64,000 nt of DNA from Paenibacillus timonensis (GTDB lineage Bacteria > Bacillota > Bacilli > Paenibacillales > Paenibacillaceae). This document shows positions 25,302 through 35,304 of this stretch, one piece after another. Under the pieces are notes generated by a model that did no database searches, was not told where the DNA came from, and worked only from the letters and a program-made list of their open reading frames with translations. Location of the stretch: contig NZ_WNZY01000009.1 in NCBI RefSeq assembly GCF_009725205.1, forward strand, positions 147,930-211,929. The letters are read 5' to 3'. The first letter of the stretch is position 1; each line of letters starts with the position of its first letter. Position numbers and translations under genes: made by a program.

Positions 25302-27024
25302 ATTTTCCGATCAGCGCCTGCAATTCCTCGGACAACTGACTGAGTCCTTCCATGGAAGCCATCATTTCCTGTACCCCGGCATATTGCTCCTCCGTATGCG
25401 CATATACCTCGCGCGAGCCGCCGGCCGTCTGCTGCGCCACCCGATCGATCGTGGTAATCGCTTGAACCAGAGCCTCCGATTGGGAAGACAACTGCTCTAC
25501 CTGACCGGCCACCCGGCCGATCCCGCCAGCCACCTGCTCGACGGCCTGCCGGATGCTGGTAAACACCTCGCCGGCCTGTTGGACCGTGGCAATACCGGAA
25601 GCAATCTCGTGCGACCCGGCTTGCGCCGCTTCGATCACCATCTCCATCTCACTACGCACACCTTCGACCATCTCGGCCACGTCCGCCGCCGCTGCCCCCG
25701 TCTCCGCCGACAGCTTCCGCACCTCACCGGCGACTACGGCAAACCCTTTGCCGGCTTCCCCGGCTCGCGCGGCTTCTATCGAGGCGTTCAGCGACAGCAT
25801 CTGCGTCTGTTTGGCGATGCCGGCAATCAGCTCGGCCGCTTCCGCGATTTGGCCGGAGCGGACGCCAAGGCGCTCGATGAACGCGCGCAGCTCGTCCATC
25901 TGCCGCCGAATCGTAGCCATTTGAGCCGCTGCCGAAGCAACGATCTCCTCGCCGGCCCGAGTTTCATTCACGGCAGCCGCCGATTGTTGACGGGCATCAT
26001 CCGCCAGTTCGGCCATTTCCCGAGCTCCGGCAGCCACATTCGTCACTTGGGCCACGCCAAGCTCCACGCTTTGCACCTGCTCCTCGCTCCCGGCCGAGAT
26101 TTGGCCCATAATTCCCGAAATCTCCCCGGAGGAGGCACGGAACTGCTCCGACTGGCTTCGCAACTGATCGGCAGAATCGGCGACTCGGCCAGCATGCCGT
26201 CCCAAATTGCCGATCATGTCCTGCCAACTGCGTCTCATGTGGTTAAATGCAGCCGCCAGTTCGCCAATTTCGTCGCGGTTTCTCACGACCGTCTCCGTAA
26301 GGGTCAAATTGCCTTCCGCTAGTTCACGCGCGCCACTCACCATCACCCGCATCGGTTTTACGATCTGCCGGGACAACATCACGCCGGTCAAGATCGCAAA
26401 CAGGATGGCTACGGTACCGCACAGCGCCAGTATCCACATCGTCAACGTCGATTCCCTCTGGAACTCCCTTAATTTATCCTGGAGTTGGTTCTCCTGCAGC
26501 ATCCGCAGATCACCCGACCCCTGAATCATCGTATCCGACGTCGGGATCGCCCACATCAGAGCTTCCGCTTTCGCCAAATCCGGCTTGCCCGATTGGACGT
26601 AATCCCGGACCTTCACCAGCAGTCGGGCAAATGTAGCGTTGGACTCCGACAACGAGGTAGCAACCGCCCCCTGCTCCTCACTCGCGGAAGCGCTTACGAT
26701 TTCATCGATCAACGCGCTCAGCAGCTCATTTGCCTCCGTCAGCGCTTGCTCCTTCTCAGGCGACGGCTCTACGATATACCCGAACAGGAGGCTGTTTTGA
26801 CGCTGCGTCTCGATCTCCAACTTAGCCACTTGATCCAGAGCCGCTGTATTTTGCCGAAGCAATTCGGAATAGTTATGGTCCAGCCGGTTCAAGAATACGT
26901 AAGCGACTCCGGCAATGACTCCAACCAGCAGCGATACCGTAATAAAAGCCGCCGTCAGCTTCCGTCCCAGCGAGAACGCCAGCCTCCCGTTTCGATTCAT
27001 AGGAGAATTCCCCTTATCCTTCAT
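25291..27024 (-). CDS. Methyl-accepting chemotaxis protein
   Basis: 577 residues. TM1 ~20-45, extracytoplasmic helical sensor (~46-195), TM2 ~197-218, HAMP ~219-272 ([18 protein letters not shown]), signalling domain with [17 protein letters not shown] near residue 410. The start is ATG 27024 with AAGGGGGG 7 nt upstream; an internal ATG at 27000 is a weaker choice. Its 3' end overlaps yeiH by 11 bp on the opposite strand. Ligand unknown. Confidence 0.92.
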   Translation of the reverse strand: MKDKGNSPMNRNGRLAFSLGRKLTAAFITVSLLVGVIAGVAYVFLNRLDHNYSELLRQNTAALDQVAKLEIETQRQNSLLFGYIVEPSPEKEQALTEANELLSALIDEIVSASASEEQGAVATSLSESNATFARLLVKVRDYVQSGKPDLAKAEALMWAIPTSDTMIQGSGDLRMLQENQLQDKLREFQRESTLTMWILALCGTVAILFAILTGVMLSRQIVKPMRVMVSGARELAEGNLTLTETVVRNRDEIGELAAAFNHMRRSWQDMIGNLGRHAGRVADSADQLRSQSEQFRASSGEISGIMGQISAGSEEQVQSVELGVAQVTNVAAGAREMAELADDARQQSAAAVNETRAGEEIVASAAAQMATIRRQMDELRAFIERLGVRSGQIAEAAELIAGIAKQTQMLSLNASIEAARAGEAGKGFAVVAGEVRKLSAETGAAAADVAEMVEGVRSEMEMVIEAAQAGSHEIASGIATVQQAGEVFTSIRQAVEQVAGGIGRVAGQVEQLSSQSEALVQAITTIDRVAQQTAGGSREVYAHTEEQYAGVQEMMASMEGLSQLSEELQALIGKFKV

Positions 27025-27185
27025 CCCTTGTCCCCCCTTGGTTTGCTTTAACGAACAAGGGCCGCCAGACTTGTCATCTGCGGCCTATGCTCCTTCTGTA
27101 TATTCACTTGTATCATCTACCAAACCATGGCAGGAGGGGAATTCAAAATTCTCCTCTGTTCTATCAAAATTCTCATATTTATGGC

Positions 27186-29819
27186 TTACGCCGCCTCTTT
27201 CGCCTTCCCGGCCCGCATGAATATCTTGACGATCTCATTTAGCAGCAACGGAATCAGCGCCAGCAGGATGACGAGCCCCCAATCGGCCAAGCTGAGATTT
27301 TCCACCTTAAACGCCGCAGCCAGAAACGGGATGGAGATCGAAAGAAACTGCAGCAGCAATCCGGCAACGACCGCTCCGACGAGGATCAGGTTGGAGAACA
27401 AACCGATGGCAAAAATCGATTTGGTCGCACTGCGCTTGGCAAACGAATAAAACAACTGCGATGCCGCCAGCACGACGAACGCCATCGTCCGCGCATAGGT
27501 CATCACCTCTTCGGGAATATCCGCGGAGCGTAAACCATATCCATGCTCGCGAAGCCCCACGTAAAAAGCAACCAACGTCAGCGCCCCGATCAACAACCCG
27601 CCCAAGACCGCCTGCATGGCCGCCCCCCCGGCAAAGAAGCTCTCCTTCGGGTTGCGCGGCTTGCGTTTCATCACGTCCTTCTCGCCGGGGTCAACCCCCA
27701 GCGCAATCGCTGGAAGCGTGTCGGTGACCAGGTTAATCCAGAGAATCTGAGTCGCCAGGAGCGGCAGCGGCCAAAAGAACAGAATCGAAGCGAGGATCGC
27801 CACGATCTCGCCAAAATTGCAGGCCAGCAGGAACGTCACGGTCTTGCGGATATTGGCGTAGATGTTCCGCCCTTCCCGGATTGCCTGGACGATCGTCGTA
27901 AAATTGTCGTCCGTCAAAATCATATCGCTGGCGCCCTTCGATACGTCGGTGCCGGTAATCCCCATCGCCACGCCGATGTCCGCCGTCTTAAGCGAAGGCG
28001 CGTCATTGACGCCGTCCCCGGTCATGGAAACGATGTTGCCCTTCGCCTTGAAGGCTTTGACGATCTTCACCTTATGCTCCGGCGAGACGCGGGCGAATAC
28101 GCGGATGTTGTTGATTTTCTCGGCAAACGCCTCGTCCGAAAGCTCGTCGATTTCCGCCCCGGTCATACTTTGCTCCAGGGAGCTGGCGATTTCCAGCTCT
28201 TTAGCGATCGCTACCGCGGTGTTCCGATGGTCGCCTGTAATCATGACCGGCGTAATCCCCGCCGCTTTCGCTTCGCGAATCGAGTCCTTCACCTCCGTCC
28301 GCGGCGGATCGATCATACCGACGAAGCCAAGGATCGTTAGATCCTGCTCCATTTCCTCCGGGGACAGGATACGGTCCGCATCCTTATAGGCGGCCCCCAA
28401 CACCCGGAGCGCATCGTCCGACATCGCCTCTGCCGCCTCTATGTAGCGCTGCTTCAGCTCCTCGGTCAACGGTACGGCCTTCCCGTTAACCACGGCGGAG
28501 TTCGATATTCGCAGCAGTTGATCGATCGCCCCTTTGGTATGAACACGGTATCCCTCCCGCGTCTGGTTCAGCGTGGACATCAGCTTGCGGTCGGAATCGA
28601 ACGGCTTCTCGGACACCCGCTTGTATTCGGCTTCCAGCGACTTCTTCGAAATATCCTGCTGCTCGCCGTAAGCGACTAGGGCGATCTCGGTTGGGTCGCC
28701 GGTGCCCTGACCGTTCTCGTAGGTCGCATCGGAGCAAAGCACAAACGTCTTGATCATTTCGATCGGCGCCTCATCCCCCAGCGGCTGCGCGGTAAAATGC
28801 TTCACAACCGTCATTTTGTTCTGGGTCAGGGTTCCGGTCTTATCGGAACAGATAATGTTGACCGAACCAAGCGTCTCGACGGCCGGCAGCTTCTTGACGA
28901 TCGCGTTGATGCGGGACATTCGGGTCACGCCAAGCGCCAATACGATGGCCACGATGGCCGGTAGCCCTTCCGGAATGGCCGCTACTGCAAGACTGATCGC
29001 GGTCAGGAACAGCTCAAACAGATCACGCCCTTGAATCAGACCGATCACGAAGATCACGACGCAAATTCCGATGGCGATATAGCCGAGCATTTTGCCGAGC
29101 TCTTCAAGCTTTTTTTGCAGCGGGGTCAGCTCATGCGTGTCTTCGTCCAATATTTTGGCGATTTTGCCCATTTCGGTGTTCATGGCCGTTCCAACGACGA
29201 CCCCTTCACCACGCCCGTAGGTCACGAGCGTCGACATGAACGCCATGTTGCTCTGGTCCCCAATTGGGGTCTGAGCTTCTTCGTGCAGGTCTTCGGCGTT
29301 TTTGTCTGAGGGCACGGACTCTCCGGTCAGCGCAGATTCCTCGATTTGCAGGTTAGCGCTCTCAAACAGACGCAAGTCGGCTGGAATGAACCGCCCGGCA
29401 TCCAAAATGACGATATCTCCGGGAACGATCTCTCCGGAATCAACCTCCTTCACCTCGCCATCGCGCCGCACCAGCGTTTTGGGGGTGGTCATTTGCTGCA
29501 GCGCCTCGATCGCTTTCTCCGCTTTCTGCTCCTGGATGACGCCGATGATCGCATTCAACAGGACAACGGCCAAAATGATGACGGCATCCATGTACTCCCC
29601 GACGATGAGCGTAACGACGGCGGCACCGAGCAGCACGTAAATCAACATATCCTTGAGTTGGGCGAAAAACAGCGACCATAAGCTAGGCTTCGGCTTCCCT
29701 TTAATTTGGTTCGGTCCATACGTAGACAGCCGCTTTCCGGCTTCTCCCGTGGAAAGTCCGGCAGCCTTATCCACTTGCAGCTCTTGCAGGACAGCTTCCC
29801 GGGTTTTGGTATGCCACAT
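27186..29819 (-). CDS. P-type Ca2+-transporting ATPase
   Basis: 877 residues, type II P-ATPase of the SERCA/YloB kind, pumping Ca2+ out of the cell. The cation N-terminal domain is at ~1-70. The actuator has TGES (165-168), PEGLPA in TM4 (~283-288), the phosphorylated Asp326 in SDKTGTLTQNK, and the hinge TGDGVNDAPSLK (~600). The C-terminal membrane segments carry VTDTLPAIALGVDPG. Monocistronic. The flanking regions are short and show no clear operator. Confidence 0.92.
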   Translation of the reverse strand: MWHTKTREAVLQELQVDKAAGLSTGEAGKRLSTYGPNQIKGKPKPSLWSLFFAQLKDMLIYVLLGAAVVTLIVGEYMDAVIILAVVLLNAIIGVIQEQKAEKAIEALQQMTTPKTLVRRDGEVKEVDSGEIVPGDIVILDAGRFIPADLRLFESANLQIEESALTGESVPSDKNAEDLHEEAQTPIGDQSNMAFMSTLVTYGRGEGVVVGTAMNTEMGKIAKILDEDTHELTPLQKKLEELGKMLGYIAIGICVVIFVIGLIQGRDLFELFLTAISLAVAAIPEGLPAIVAIVLALGVTRMSRINAIVKKLPAVETLGSVNIICSDKTGTLTQNKMTVVKHFTAQPLGDEAPIEMIKTFVLCSDATYENGQGTGDPTEIALVAYGEQQDISKKSLEAEYKRVSEKPFDSDRKLMSTLNQTREGYRVHTKGAIDQLLRISNSAVVNGKAVPLTEELKQRYIEAAEAMSDDALRVLGAAYKDADRILSPEEMEQDLTILGFVGMIDPPRTEVKDSIREAKAAGITPVMITGDHRNTAVAIAKELEIASSLEQSMTGAEIDELSDEAFAEKINNIRVFARVSPEHKVKIVKAFKAKGNIVSMTGDGVNDAPSLKTADIGVAMGITGTDVSKGASDMILTDDNFTTIVQAIREGRNIYANIRKTVTFLLACNFGEIVAILASILFFWPLPLLATQILWINLVTDTLPAIALGVDPGEKDVMKRKPRNPKESFFAGGAAMQAVLGGLLIGALTLVAFYVGLREHGYGLRSADIPEEVMTYARTMAFVVLAASQLFYSFAKRSATKSIFAIGLFSNLILVGAVVAGLLLQFLSISIPFLAAAFKVENLSLADWGLVILLALIPLLLNEIVKIFMRAGKAKEAA

Positions 29820-29935
29820 GCAGCAGCACCTCTTTACTCAAATTTGACAGGCAATGACTTACCATTATTGTAAACCACATCCACGGGAAATTATGATGCA
29901 ATCTTCTGTATATTTAGAACTTGGGTCAGCCTATT

Positions 29936-29961
29936 CAAATCACAGCGAATTTTGTCGATAT
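29936..29961 (+). promoter_or_regulatory. Possible sigma-D promoter of the dCache chemotaxis receptor
   Basis: CAAA, 14 bp, GTCGATAT (29954-29961) resembles the flagellar sigma-D pattern TAAA-N15-GCCGATAT. It lies about 37 bp before the start codon. Confidence 0.5.
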
Positions 29962-29997
29962 TTGTAGAAACACCTTAGATTGGAGAGATTGAATAAA

Positions 29998-32100
29998 ATG
30001 TTCCGTAAACTGTCATTAGCAGTCAAATTTATGACGACCGCTGGCTTGGTCGTTATCATTTCTTTATCCCTCCTGTTACTCGTCAATTTAAACCAGTCGA
30101 TGAAGACCAGCATGGCCAAGGGCGAATTAGAAGCGGAGTTAGCCGGCAAACAATACGAAGCGGATTTCGAAAGAACTTTCATCGGACTCAAGGCTTCCTC
30201 GGACAGTCTGGCCAAGATGTTGGTCGAAACCGGTAAGCAAGGCGATTTGTCCCGGGAGGAAGCTATTTCCTTATTGCAAAAAGAGCTGTTAAGCCATCCC
30301 GAAGTATATGGAATCGGCATGGTGTGGGAGCCCAATGCCTTTGACGGCGCTGATGCAAAGAACGTGAATCAGGCCGCATATAACGATGAGAAAGGTCGGT
30401 TTCTCCCTTACCTCTATAAGGAAGGGGATCAAGCGAAGCTGGCTCCTTTGGCGGACTACGGATCCCCCAACGAACATGAGGAATACCAAATCACGAAATC
30501 AACCGGGAAGACGACTTACCTCGAACCTTATACCAATGAGATCGGAGGGCATCCGGTCCAAATGATGACGGCAGCCTATCCGATTCTCGATGCGTCGGGA
30601 GATTTTCTCGGCGTCATCAAAGTGGACGTGTTGATGGATTACTTGCAAACGGCGGCGGAGCAATACACCCCGCTTGGCGGTTATGTCGCTTTGGTGACGG
30701 AAAGCGGAGTTTATGCAGCCAACCCGCATGACCCCGACTCGGTCCTTCAACCTTACGGCGATAATCCGGAAAAAGAAGCGCTGTGGCAGCAGGTGAAAAG
30801 CGGGGCAACCCTCAAAGGCTACACCCTGAACTCCGCGGGCCGAGAGGTACTTCGGTCATTCGAACCAGTAACCATGCCGGGGAGCGATCAAGTGTGGTAT
30901 GCGCAGACGGCCGTAGATAAGGATGTTATTCTGAAAGAATTCACGCAGGCGAAAACAACTTCGATCGCGATGTCCGTAGGGGCGCTAGTTGTGCTTGCGG
31001 CCATTCTCGCGTTGCTGGTTTGGCGTATGGTTATCGTGCCGTTACGCCTCTTGACGGCGAAGCTGCAACTCATGGCAGAAGGCGATCTCACGCAGAAACT
31101 GCAGGTTCGCAGCGGCGACGAGTTTGGAAAAATGGCCGGTCATTTCAATGAAATGACCGAGAAGCTGCGCGACATGTTCCAACTGGTCGCCGACTTATCC
31201 ATGGCCGTCGGGGCGACGTCCCAGCAATTGACCGCCAGTGCCGAACAAACCGGCAAGGCTGCCGAGACCATAGCCACATCGATCAACCGTGTCGCCGAGG
31301 GGGCACAGGAGCAAAACGGCTATGCTTCCGATTCGTCTCAGGCCGTATCCGAAATGTCCATGGGCGTACGACGCATCGCCGACTCTTCCTCCGCGATCTC
31401 CGTTTCCGCAAGCGAAGTGACGTCGAAAACGAAGGAGAGCAGCGTCCAACTGGAACGGGCGGTGTCCGATATGAAAGAACTTCAGGCGGCGACCGAAGCA
31501 ACCGCCTCCTCCATCGTTCGCTTGGAAGAGCGGTCCACGGCGATCGGCGGCATGATCGAGCTCATCGCGAATATCAGCACGCAAACGAACCTGCTCGCGC
31601 TGAATGCGGCGATCGAGGCTTCCCGAGTCGGCGAGCATGGACGCGGTTTTGCCGTCGTTGCCGGAGAAATTCGCAAGCTGGCGGATCAGACCAAACAAGC
31701 TGCAGAGCAGGTTACGGAGCTGGTAGAACAAGTACGCACCGATACCAGCGCAGCGGCAGATTCCATGGCCAAAGGCAGCGAGCAGGTCGAACGGGGCGTA
31801 AGGAGCGTATCCGACAGCAACGCCATGCTGTCGCTCGTTCTCGCGGAAATCAGCAACGTCAACGACCAGTTGCAAGAGGTGTCCGCCACGGCCGAGCAGA
31901 TGACCGCAAGTACGGAGCAAGTCTCCGACAGCGTGATCCGTTTAGCCGACATCGCATCGGAGTCGTCCTCAGAGTCGCAAAGCGTTGCCGCGGCTTCCGA
32001 AGAGCAGCTCGCCTCCATGCAGGAGATCTCCGCTTCCAGCGAAGCGCTGAGCAACATGGTCCAGGAGCTGTTGGAGAAATTATCTCAATTCAAAATTTGA
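29998..32100 (+). CDS. Methyl-accepting chemotaxis protein with dCache-type sensor
   Basis: About 700 residues from ATG 29998 (GGAGAG 10 nt upstream; the frame is open from a TTG at 29980). TM1 ~12-35. A large extracytoplasmic Cache sensor (~36-320) includes [13 protein letters not shown] and [18 protein letters not shown]2 ~325-345, HAMP ~346-400, signalling domain with [19 protein letters not shown] near residue 540. Such domains bind amino acids and other small molecules; here the ligand is unknown. Confidence 0.93.
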   Translation: MFRKLSLAVKFMTTAGLVVIISLSLLLLVNLNQSMKTSMAKGELEAELAGKQYEADFERTFIGLKASSDSLAKMLVETGKQGDLSREEAISLLQKELLSHPEVYGIGMVWEPNAFDGADAKNVNQAAYNDEKGRFLPYLYKEGDQAKLAPLADYGSPNEHEEYQITKSTGKTTYLEPYTNEIGGHPVQMMTAAYPILDASGDFLGVIKVDVLMDYLQTAAEQYTPLGGYVALVTESGVYAANPHDPDSVLQPYGDNPEKEALWQQVKSGATLKGYTLNSAGREVLRSFEPVTMPGSDQVWYAQTAVDKDVILKEFTQAKTTSIAMSVGALVVLAAILALLVWRMVIVPLRLLTAKLQLMAEGDLTQKLQVRSGDEFGKMAGHFNEMTEKLRDMFQLVADLSMAVGATSQQLTASAEQTGKAAETIATSINRVAEGAQEQNGYASDSSQAVSEMSMGVRRIADSSSAISVSASEVTSKTKESSVQLERAVSDMKELQAATEATASSIVRLEERSTAIGGMIELIANISTQTNLLALNAAIEASRVGEHGRGFAVVAGEIRKLADQTKQAAEQVTELVEQVRTDTSAAADSMAKGSEQVERGVRSVSDSNAMLSLVLAEISNVNDQLQEVSATAEQMTASTEQVSDSVIRLADIASESSSESQSVAAASEEQLASMQEISASSEALSNMVQELLEKLSQFKI

Positions 32101-32202
32101 GTTCTTCGATATCACGCCACAAATTTGCCATAATATGTAGGATCCCATTTAAGCCTTATCAAGATGAAAAAATGCCCGGGCTATGCTACAATACTGAAAT
32201 GT

Positions 32203-32218
32203 TAAACGGGAACGTTTA
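32203..32218 (+). promoter_or_regulatory. Perfect dyad in the udk leader
   Basis: TAAACG-GGAA-CGTTTA, 33 bp before the udk start and just after a -10-like TACAAT near 32187. It could be an operator or a small RNA hairpin; the factor is unknown. Confidence 0.4.
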
Positions 32219-32251
32219 GAGGGATGTATTTCTAGGAGGGTATTTAATTTC

Positions 32252-32875
32252 ATGTTAATCATAGGTATCGCCGGCGGCACCGGGTCCGGAAAAACGACGG
32301 TCGCCCGCTCGGTTATCGGCCAGCTGGACACGGATAAAGTGACGTTCATCTCGCAGGACAACTACTATAAGGACCAGTCTCAGCTTAGCATGGCCGAACG
32401 GGAGAAGACGAACTACGACCATCCCTTCGCCTTCGACAACGAGCTGATGGTGGAGCACCTTGCCCAACTCAAGAACGGACAAGCCGCTTATGCGCCGGTG
32501 TACGATTTCACGATCCATACCCGTTCCGAGAAGACGGTCAAGCTGCTGCCGAACAACATCATCATCGTGGAAGGCTTGTTTGTCCTGTACGATGAGAAAC
32601 TGCGAGAGATGCTCGACATCAAGGTGTTCGTGGACACCGATTCTGACGTACGCATCCTCCGTCGCGTGTTGCGTGACATGGAGGAACGCGGACGCTCGAT
32701 CCATTCGATCCACCAGCAGTACCTTGCAACGGTGAAGCCGATGCATGAAGCTTTTATCGAGCCGTCCAAAAAATACGCCGACCTCATTATCCCCGAAGGC
32801 GGGCATAACGAAGTCGGCATTCAAATGCTGGCCATCCTGACGGAGAAGCATTTATCCGGCGGGTACAAAGCCTAA
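32252..32875 (+). CDS. udk: Uridine kinase
   Basis: 207 residues, the usual length. Phosphorylates uridine and cytidine with ATP or GTP in pyrimidine salvage. P-loop GGTGSGKTT (~8-16), FISQDNYYKDQS with the catalytic Asp, NYDHPFAFD, and IIVEGLFVLYDEKLREM, all as in Bacillus udk. ATG 32252 follows AGGAGGG. It is single-gene and followed by repeated hairpins (33043-33120) that may end its transcript. Confidence 0.95.
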   Translation: MLIIGIAGGTGSGKTTVARSVIGQLDTDKVTFISQDNYYKDQSQLSMAEREKTNYDHPFAFDNELMVEHLAQLKNGQAAYAPVYDFTIHTRSEKTVKLLPNNIIIVEGLFVLYDEKLREMLDIKVFVDTDSDVRILRRVLRDMEERGRSIHSIHQQYLATVKPMHEAFIEPSKKYADLIIPEGGHNEVGIQMLAILTEKHLSGGYKA

Positions 32876-32936
32876 AAGGGACGACCACTGCGGTGGGTGG
32901 GTCGGATACGCGGGAAGATGTGCCTGCATGTGAATT

Positions 32937-33120
32937 CCTGCAAAAGTGCAGTTATTTTTCTGCCAAACGGCCTTCAAGCACAAATAACTGCGAAAGTACA
33001 CTTATTTCGGCCAGAGATGGCCCAATCCGGAATAATCCGAAGAAATACCTGCACTTTTGCAGGTATTTCTTTTGTTTATCGTGTTTCTCTTCCATAACCT
33101 GCACTTTTGCAGGTATTTTT
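32937..33120. repeat. Intergenic hairpin repeats, AAATACCTGCA family
   Basis: Four variants of one unit: CTGCAAAAGTGCAGTTATTT (32938-32957), a degenerate copy at 32981-33007, AAATACCTGCA...TGCAGGTATTT (33043-33068) and AACCTGCA...TGCAGGTATTTTT (33096-33120). Each folds into a short hairpin. The last two end in T runs and can serve as terminators for udk; the final unit touches the DUF2812 stop. Confidence 0.75.
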
Positions 33121-33121
33121 T

Positions 33122-33733
33122 TTACGATTTCACCTGCCGGTACCGACTTTTAGCCAGGGCCGAGAAGATCAGATAAAGCCCGATCAGCAGCGGGAACAAC
33201 AACCAAGCGAACCCACGTCCCAACGCAAACGGTGTTTCGAACAGAAACGCCTCCCAGAATGCAGCGCCCGCTTTCTCCCATAGGCCCGGGGTATAATACA
33301 ATGCCTTCGGATTGGTGAACGCTGTGGCATCCACCAGTCCCGTTGAGACCATCGCCGCAAAGATCGGGATATAGCAGCAGGCGAGCGAAAACCACATCTG
33401 GGACAAGCGTTGGTAACGCCCCGCCCGGGAATCGGCGTCCGAGAAAATATCATCGCCTGCGGTCTCGTCCATCTTGCGGAAATACTGCGACCCGGACGAT
33501 TTGCTGCCGGCTACATGCCTCCAGCCGCTGTCCTCAAACAAGGCCAAATAGTCCTCGAAATCTGCCCGTCTTCTAAATGGGCGGAAATCGATTTTGATCA
33601 CCGCATCCTCCGGTTCGGTCCGTTCAAAGGTATAGGCGATCGACTTCCCCGCCAATGCGAATCCCCGTTTGGCCATCTCGTTCAGCCATTGCTCCTCTTT
33701 TTCAAAATCGATAAAAAATTTAAATTGTTGCAT
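33122..33733 (-). CDS. DUF2812 membrane protein
   Basis: About 203 residues from ATG 33733 (AAGGGGGA upstream). The N-terminal DUF2812 domain (~1-110; EEQWLNEMAKRGFAL, FEDYLALFEDSGWRHV) is followed by two membrane segments (~110-130 and ~165-190). It sits 13 bp after a PadR regulator. PadR-DUF2812 pairs are common in Firmicutes, where the regulator controls the pair. The biochemical role is unknown; membrane stress sensing has been suggested by context only. Confidence 0.85.
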   Translation of the reverse strand: MQQFKFFIDFEKEEQWLNEMAKRGFALAGKSIAYTFERTEPEDAVIKIDFRPFRRRADFEDYLALFEDSGWRHVAGSKSSGSQYFRKMDETAGDDIFSDADSRAGRYQRLSQMWFSLACCYIPIFAAMVSTGLVDATAFTNPKALYYTPGLWEKAGAAFWEAFLFETPFALGRGFAWLLFPLLIGLYLIFSALAKSRYRQVKS

Positions 33734-33746
33734 GTCATTGTCCCCC

Positions 33747-34067
33747 TTATTCCCAAGACATGATTTCCTTCGTGACATTCCTCATATGGTTCATTCGCTC
33801 GTAATCCAGCCATAAAATCTCTCGGCCCTGGCCCGTGATCGCATATACCTTACGGCGGCTGTCCGCCGTGGCCACAGGTTCAATCCACTTCAGCTTCACC
33901 AGATTGTCGATTGCCCCGTACAAGGTGCCGGCCGCCATCCGTACCTGCCCGCGGCTGAGCTCCTCCACCTTCTGCATAATCAAGTAACCATGCGCCGGTT
34001 CCGCCAACGCGAGTAAAATATAGTACACCGTTTCCGTTAGGGGCAAGTGCTTGTTGTCCCTGCTCAT
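33747..34067 (-). CDS. PadR-family transcriptional regulator
   Basis: 106 residues. A winged helix (ETVYYILLALAEPAHGYLIM) and the wing segment MAAGTLYGAIDNLVKLKWIE are diagnostic, with a short C-terminal helix for dimerisation. Probably an autorepressor of the padR-DUF2812 operon through the palindrome at 34123-34134. Confidence 0.92.
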   Translation of the reverse strand: MSRDNKHLPLTETVYYILLALAEPAHGYLIMQKVEELSRGQVRMAAGTLYGAIDNLVKLKWIEPVATADSRRKVYAITGQGREILWLDYERMNHMRNVTKEIMSWE

Positions 34068-34104
34068 CGGTTTCGTCCCTCCCTCTACGTACGCCCGATA
34101 TATC

Positions 34105-34150
34105 GCGCAACTGTATAGTTACACTATATATAGTTTGACTGTATATTGCA
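34105..34150 (-). promoter_or_regulatory. padR operon operator/promoter
   Basis: ACTATATATAGT (34123-34134) is a perfect 12-bp palindrome flanked by two related half-sites (ACTGTATAGT, ACTGTATATT). PadR-type operators often look like this. It overlaps the expected promoter, 56 bp before padR. Confidence 0.6.
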
Positions 34151-34176
34151 ATAAAAAAAATACGCCCCGCCCGTCG

Positions 34177-35286
34177 TCAACTACTTCGGGCCGAGCGTCT
34201 GCGTTTCAATGCTTCTCGCCCAAGAGCAACGAGGAACAGCAGCGGAAGATAACCAAAGGTGAAGGCGCCGCCAACCAACGAGATGACATGCTCCATCCGC
34301 TCAATACTCACGGGAGTCCGCATCGAGAGCACCATTCCGATAATGACAAATGTGGTCGTCCCTAATGCCCATTTCCTCGAGATTTTCAGCGTCCGGGTCA
34401 AAATACGCACCGCCGCCCAGATCGACATACAACAGATGGGAAAAATAACGAGCAGCCAGTTGAAGATATAGATATAGTCAAAGCGCTCCAGGAAGGCGAA
34501 ACGAATGATTTTCGAGAGAATCAAGGTCGGCCAGAGCGTGTGCTTCAATTGCCGGATATTGAAATAACTGAGCGTGGTCACAAGGATTGTCATGTAGAGC
34601 AGGGTAGTGTGAGCAACCGCGAGATGCGCCCATTTCTGCGCTTTGGCGTTATTTTTGATAAACGGATAATAGAACAACAGGAACTCGGGCCCCAGAAAGA
34701 TGTAAATGGATTGGACCGCCGATTTGGCATAATCGCCCAGACCATGGTTCCAAAGGGGAAAGAAATTGAGCCAGTGGGCAATTTTCAGAGGGAAGTACAA
34801 CGACGGCAGGACCAGACTGGGGATCACAACACAGAGCAGACAGATTCCGGCGACGACGCGAAACCCTCCGGATACGATATACCCGGCCACCGCTAATAGA
34901 ATGATCGAAATTTGCCAAAGCGGCGCATCGGGGAACACCCACACATGAATAATTTCCCCATAGGGACGGATCTGCCCCGTGCAGATCAAGACGCAATAGA
35001 AGAACAGCATCCCGGATAAACCGTTCCCGACGATAGGACCAAACAGTTGGCGGTGAAGAGAGAAGATATCTCCTTCTTCGGCCATCCGCATCAAGCGGAA
35101 TAGCATCCAAATCAACAAATGCATGCAAGCGCCGACAAACAAGACGGATACCCAGGCATCCTGCTCCGCGCCGTCTGCGATCTTTTGCTGAAAATTCAGC
35201 ATGCCTATCCCCGTCTGGACACCATGAATGAGGAACCAGACGAGGTAACCCGAGACTTGGTTGCTTTCCTTGACGGTACCGCTCAT
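34177..35286 (-). CDS. GerB-type endospore germination permease (chromosomal operon)
   Basis: 369 residues, about 10 membrane segments, Spore_permease family. The N-terminal block VSGYLVWFLIHGVQTGIGML is typical. It is the last gene of the second A-C-B operon, 18 bp after gerC. It differs strongly from the transposon GerB (4190-5278), so the cell carries at least two distinct receptors. The germinant cannot be inferred. Confidence 0.9.
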   Translation of the reverse strand: MSGTVKESNQVSGYLVWFLIHGVQTGIGMLNFQQKIADGAEQDAWVSVLFVGACMHLLIWMLFRLMRMAEEGDIFSLHRQLFGPIVGNGLSGMLFFYCVLICTGQIRPYGEIIHVWVFPDAPLWQISIILLAVAGYIVSGGFRVVAGICLLCVVIPSLVLPSLYFPLKIAHWLNFFPLWNHGLGDYAKSAVQSIYIFLGPEFLLFYYPFIKNNAKAQKWAHLAVAHTTLLYMTILVTTLSYFNIRQLKHTLWPTLILSKIIRFAFLERFDYIYIFNWLLVIFPICCMSIWAAVRILTRTLKISRKWALGTTTFVIIGMVLSMRTPVSIERMEHVISLVGGAFTFGYLPLLFLVALGREALKRRRSARSS

Positions 35287-35304
35287 CCGACTCCCCGCCT
35301 TCTT

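Noticed and set aside
25384..26322. 312-codon plus-strand frame opposite the chemotaxis receptor
   Set aside because: It is the complement of a strongly coding receptor gene, is rich in Arg/His/Leu as such shadows are, and has no ribosome site.
27543..28340. 265-codon plus-strand frame opposite the Ca2+ ATPase
   Set aside because: It is antisense to DKTGTLT- and TGDGVNDAP-bearing sequence; no independent evidence.
32937..33120. Repeated hairpins considered as a CRISPR array
   Set aside because: Units are palindromic, unevenly spaced and degenerate, there are no uniform spacers and no cas genes.
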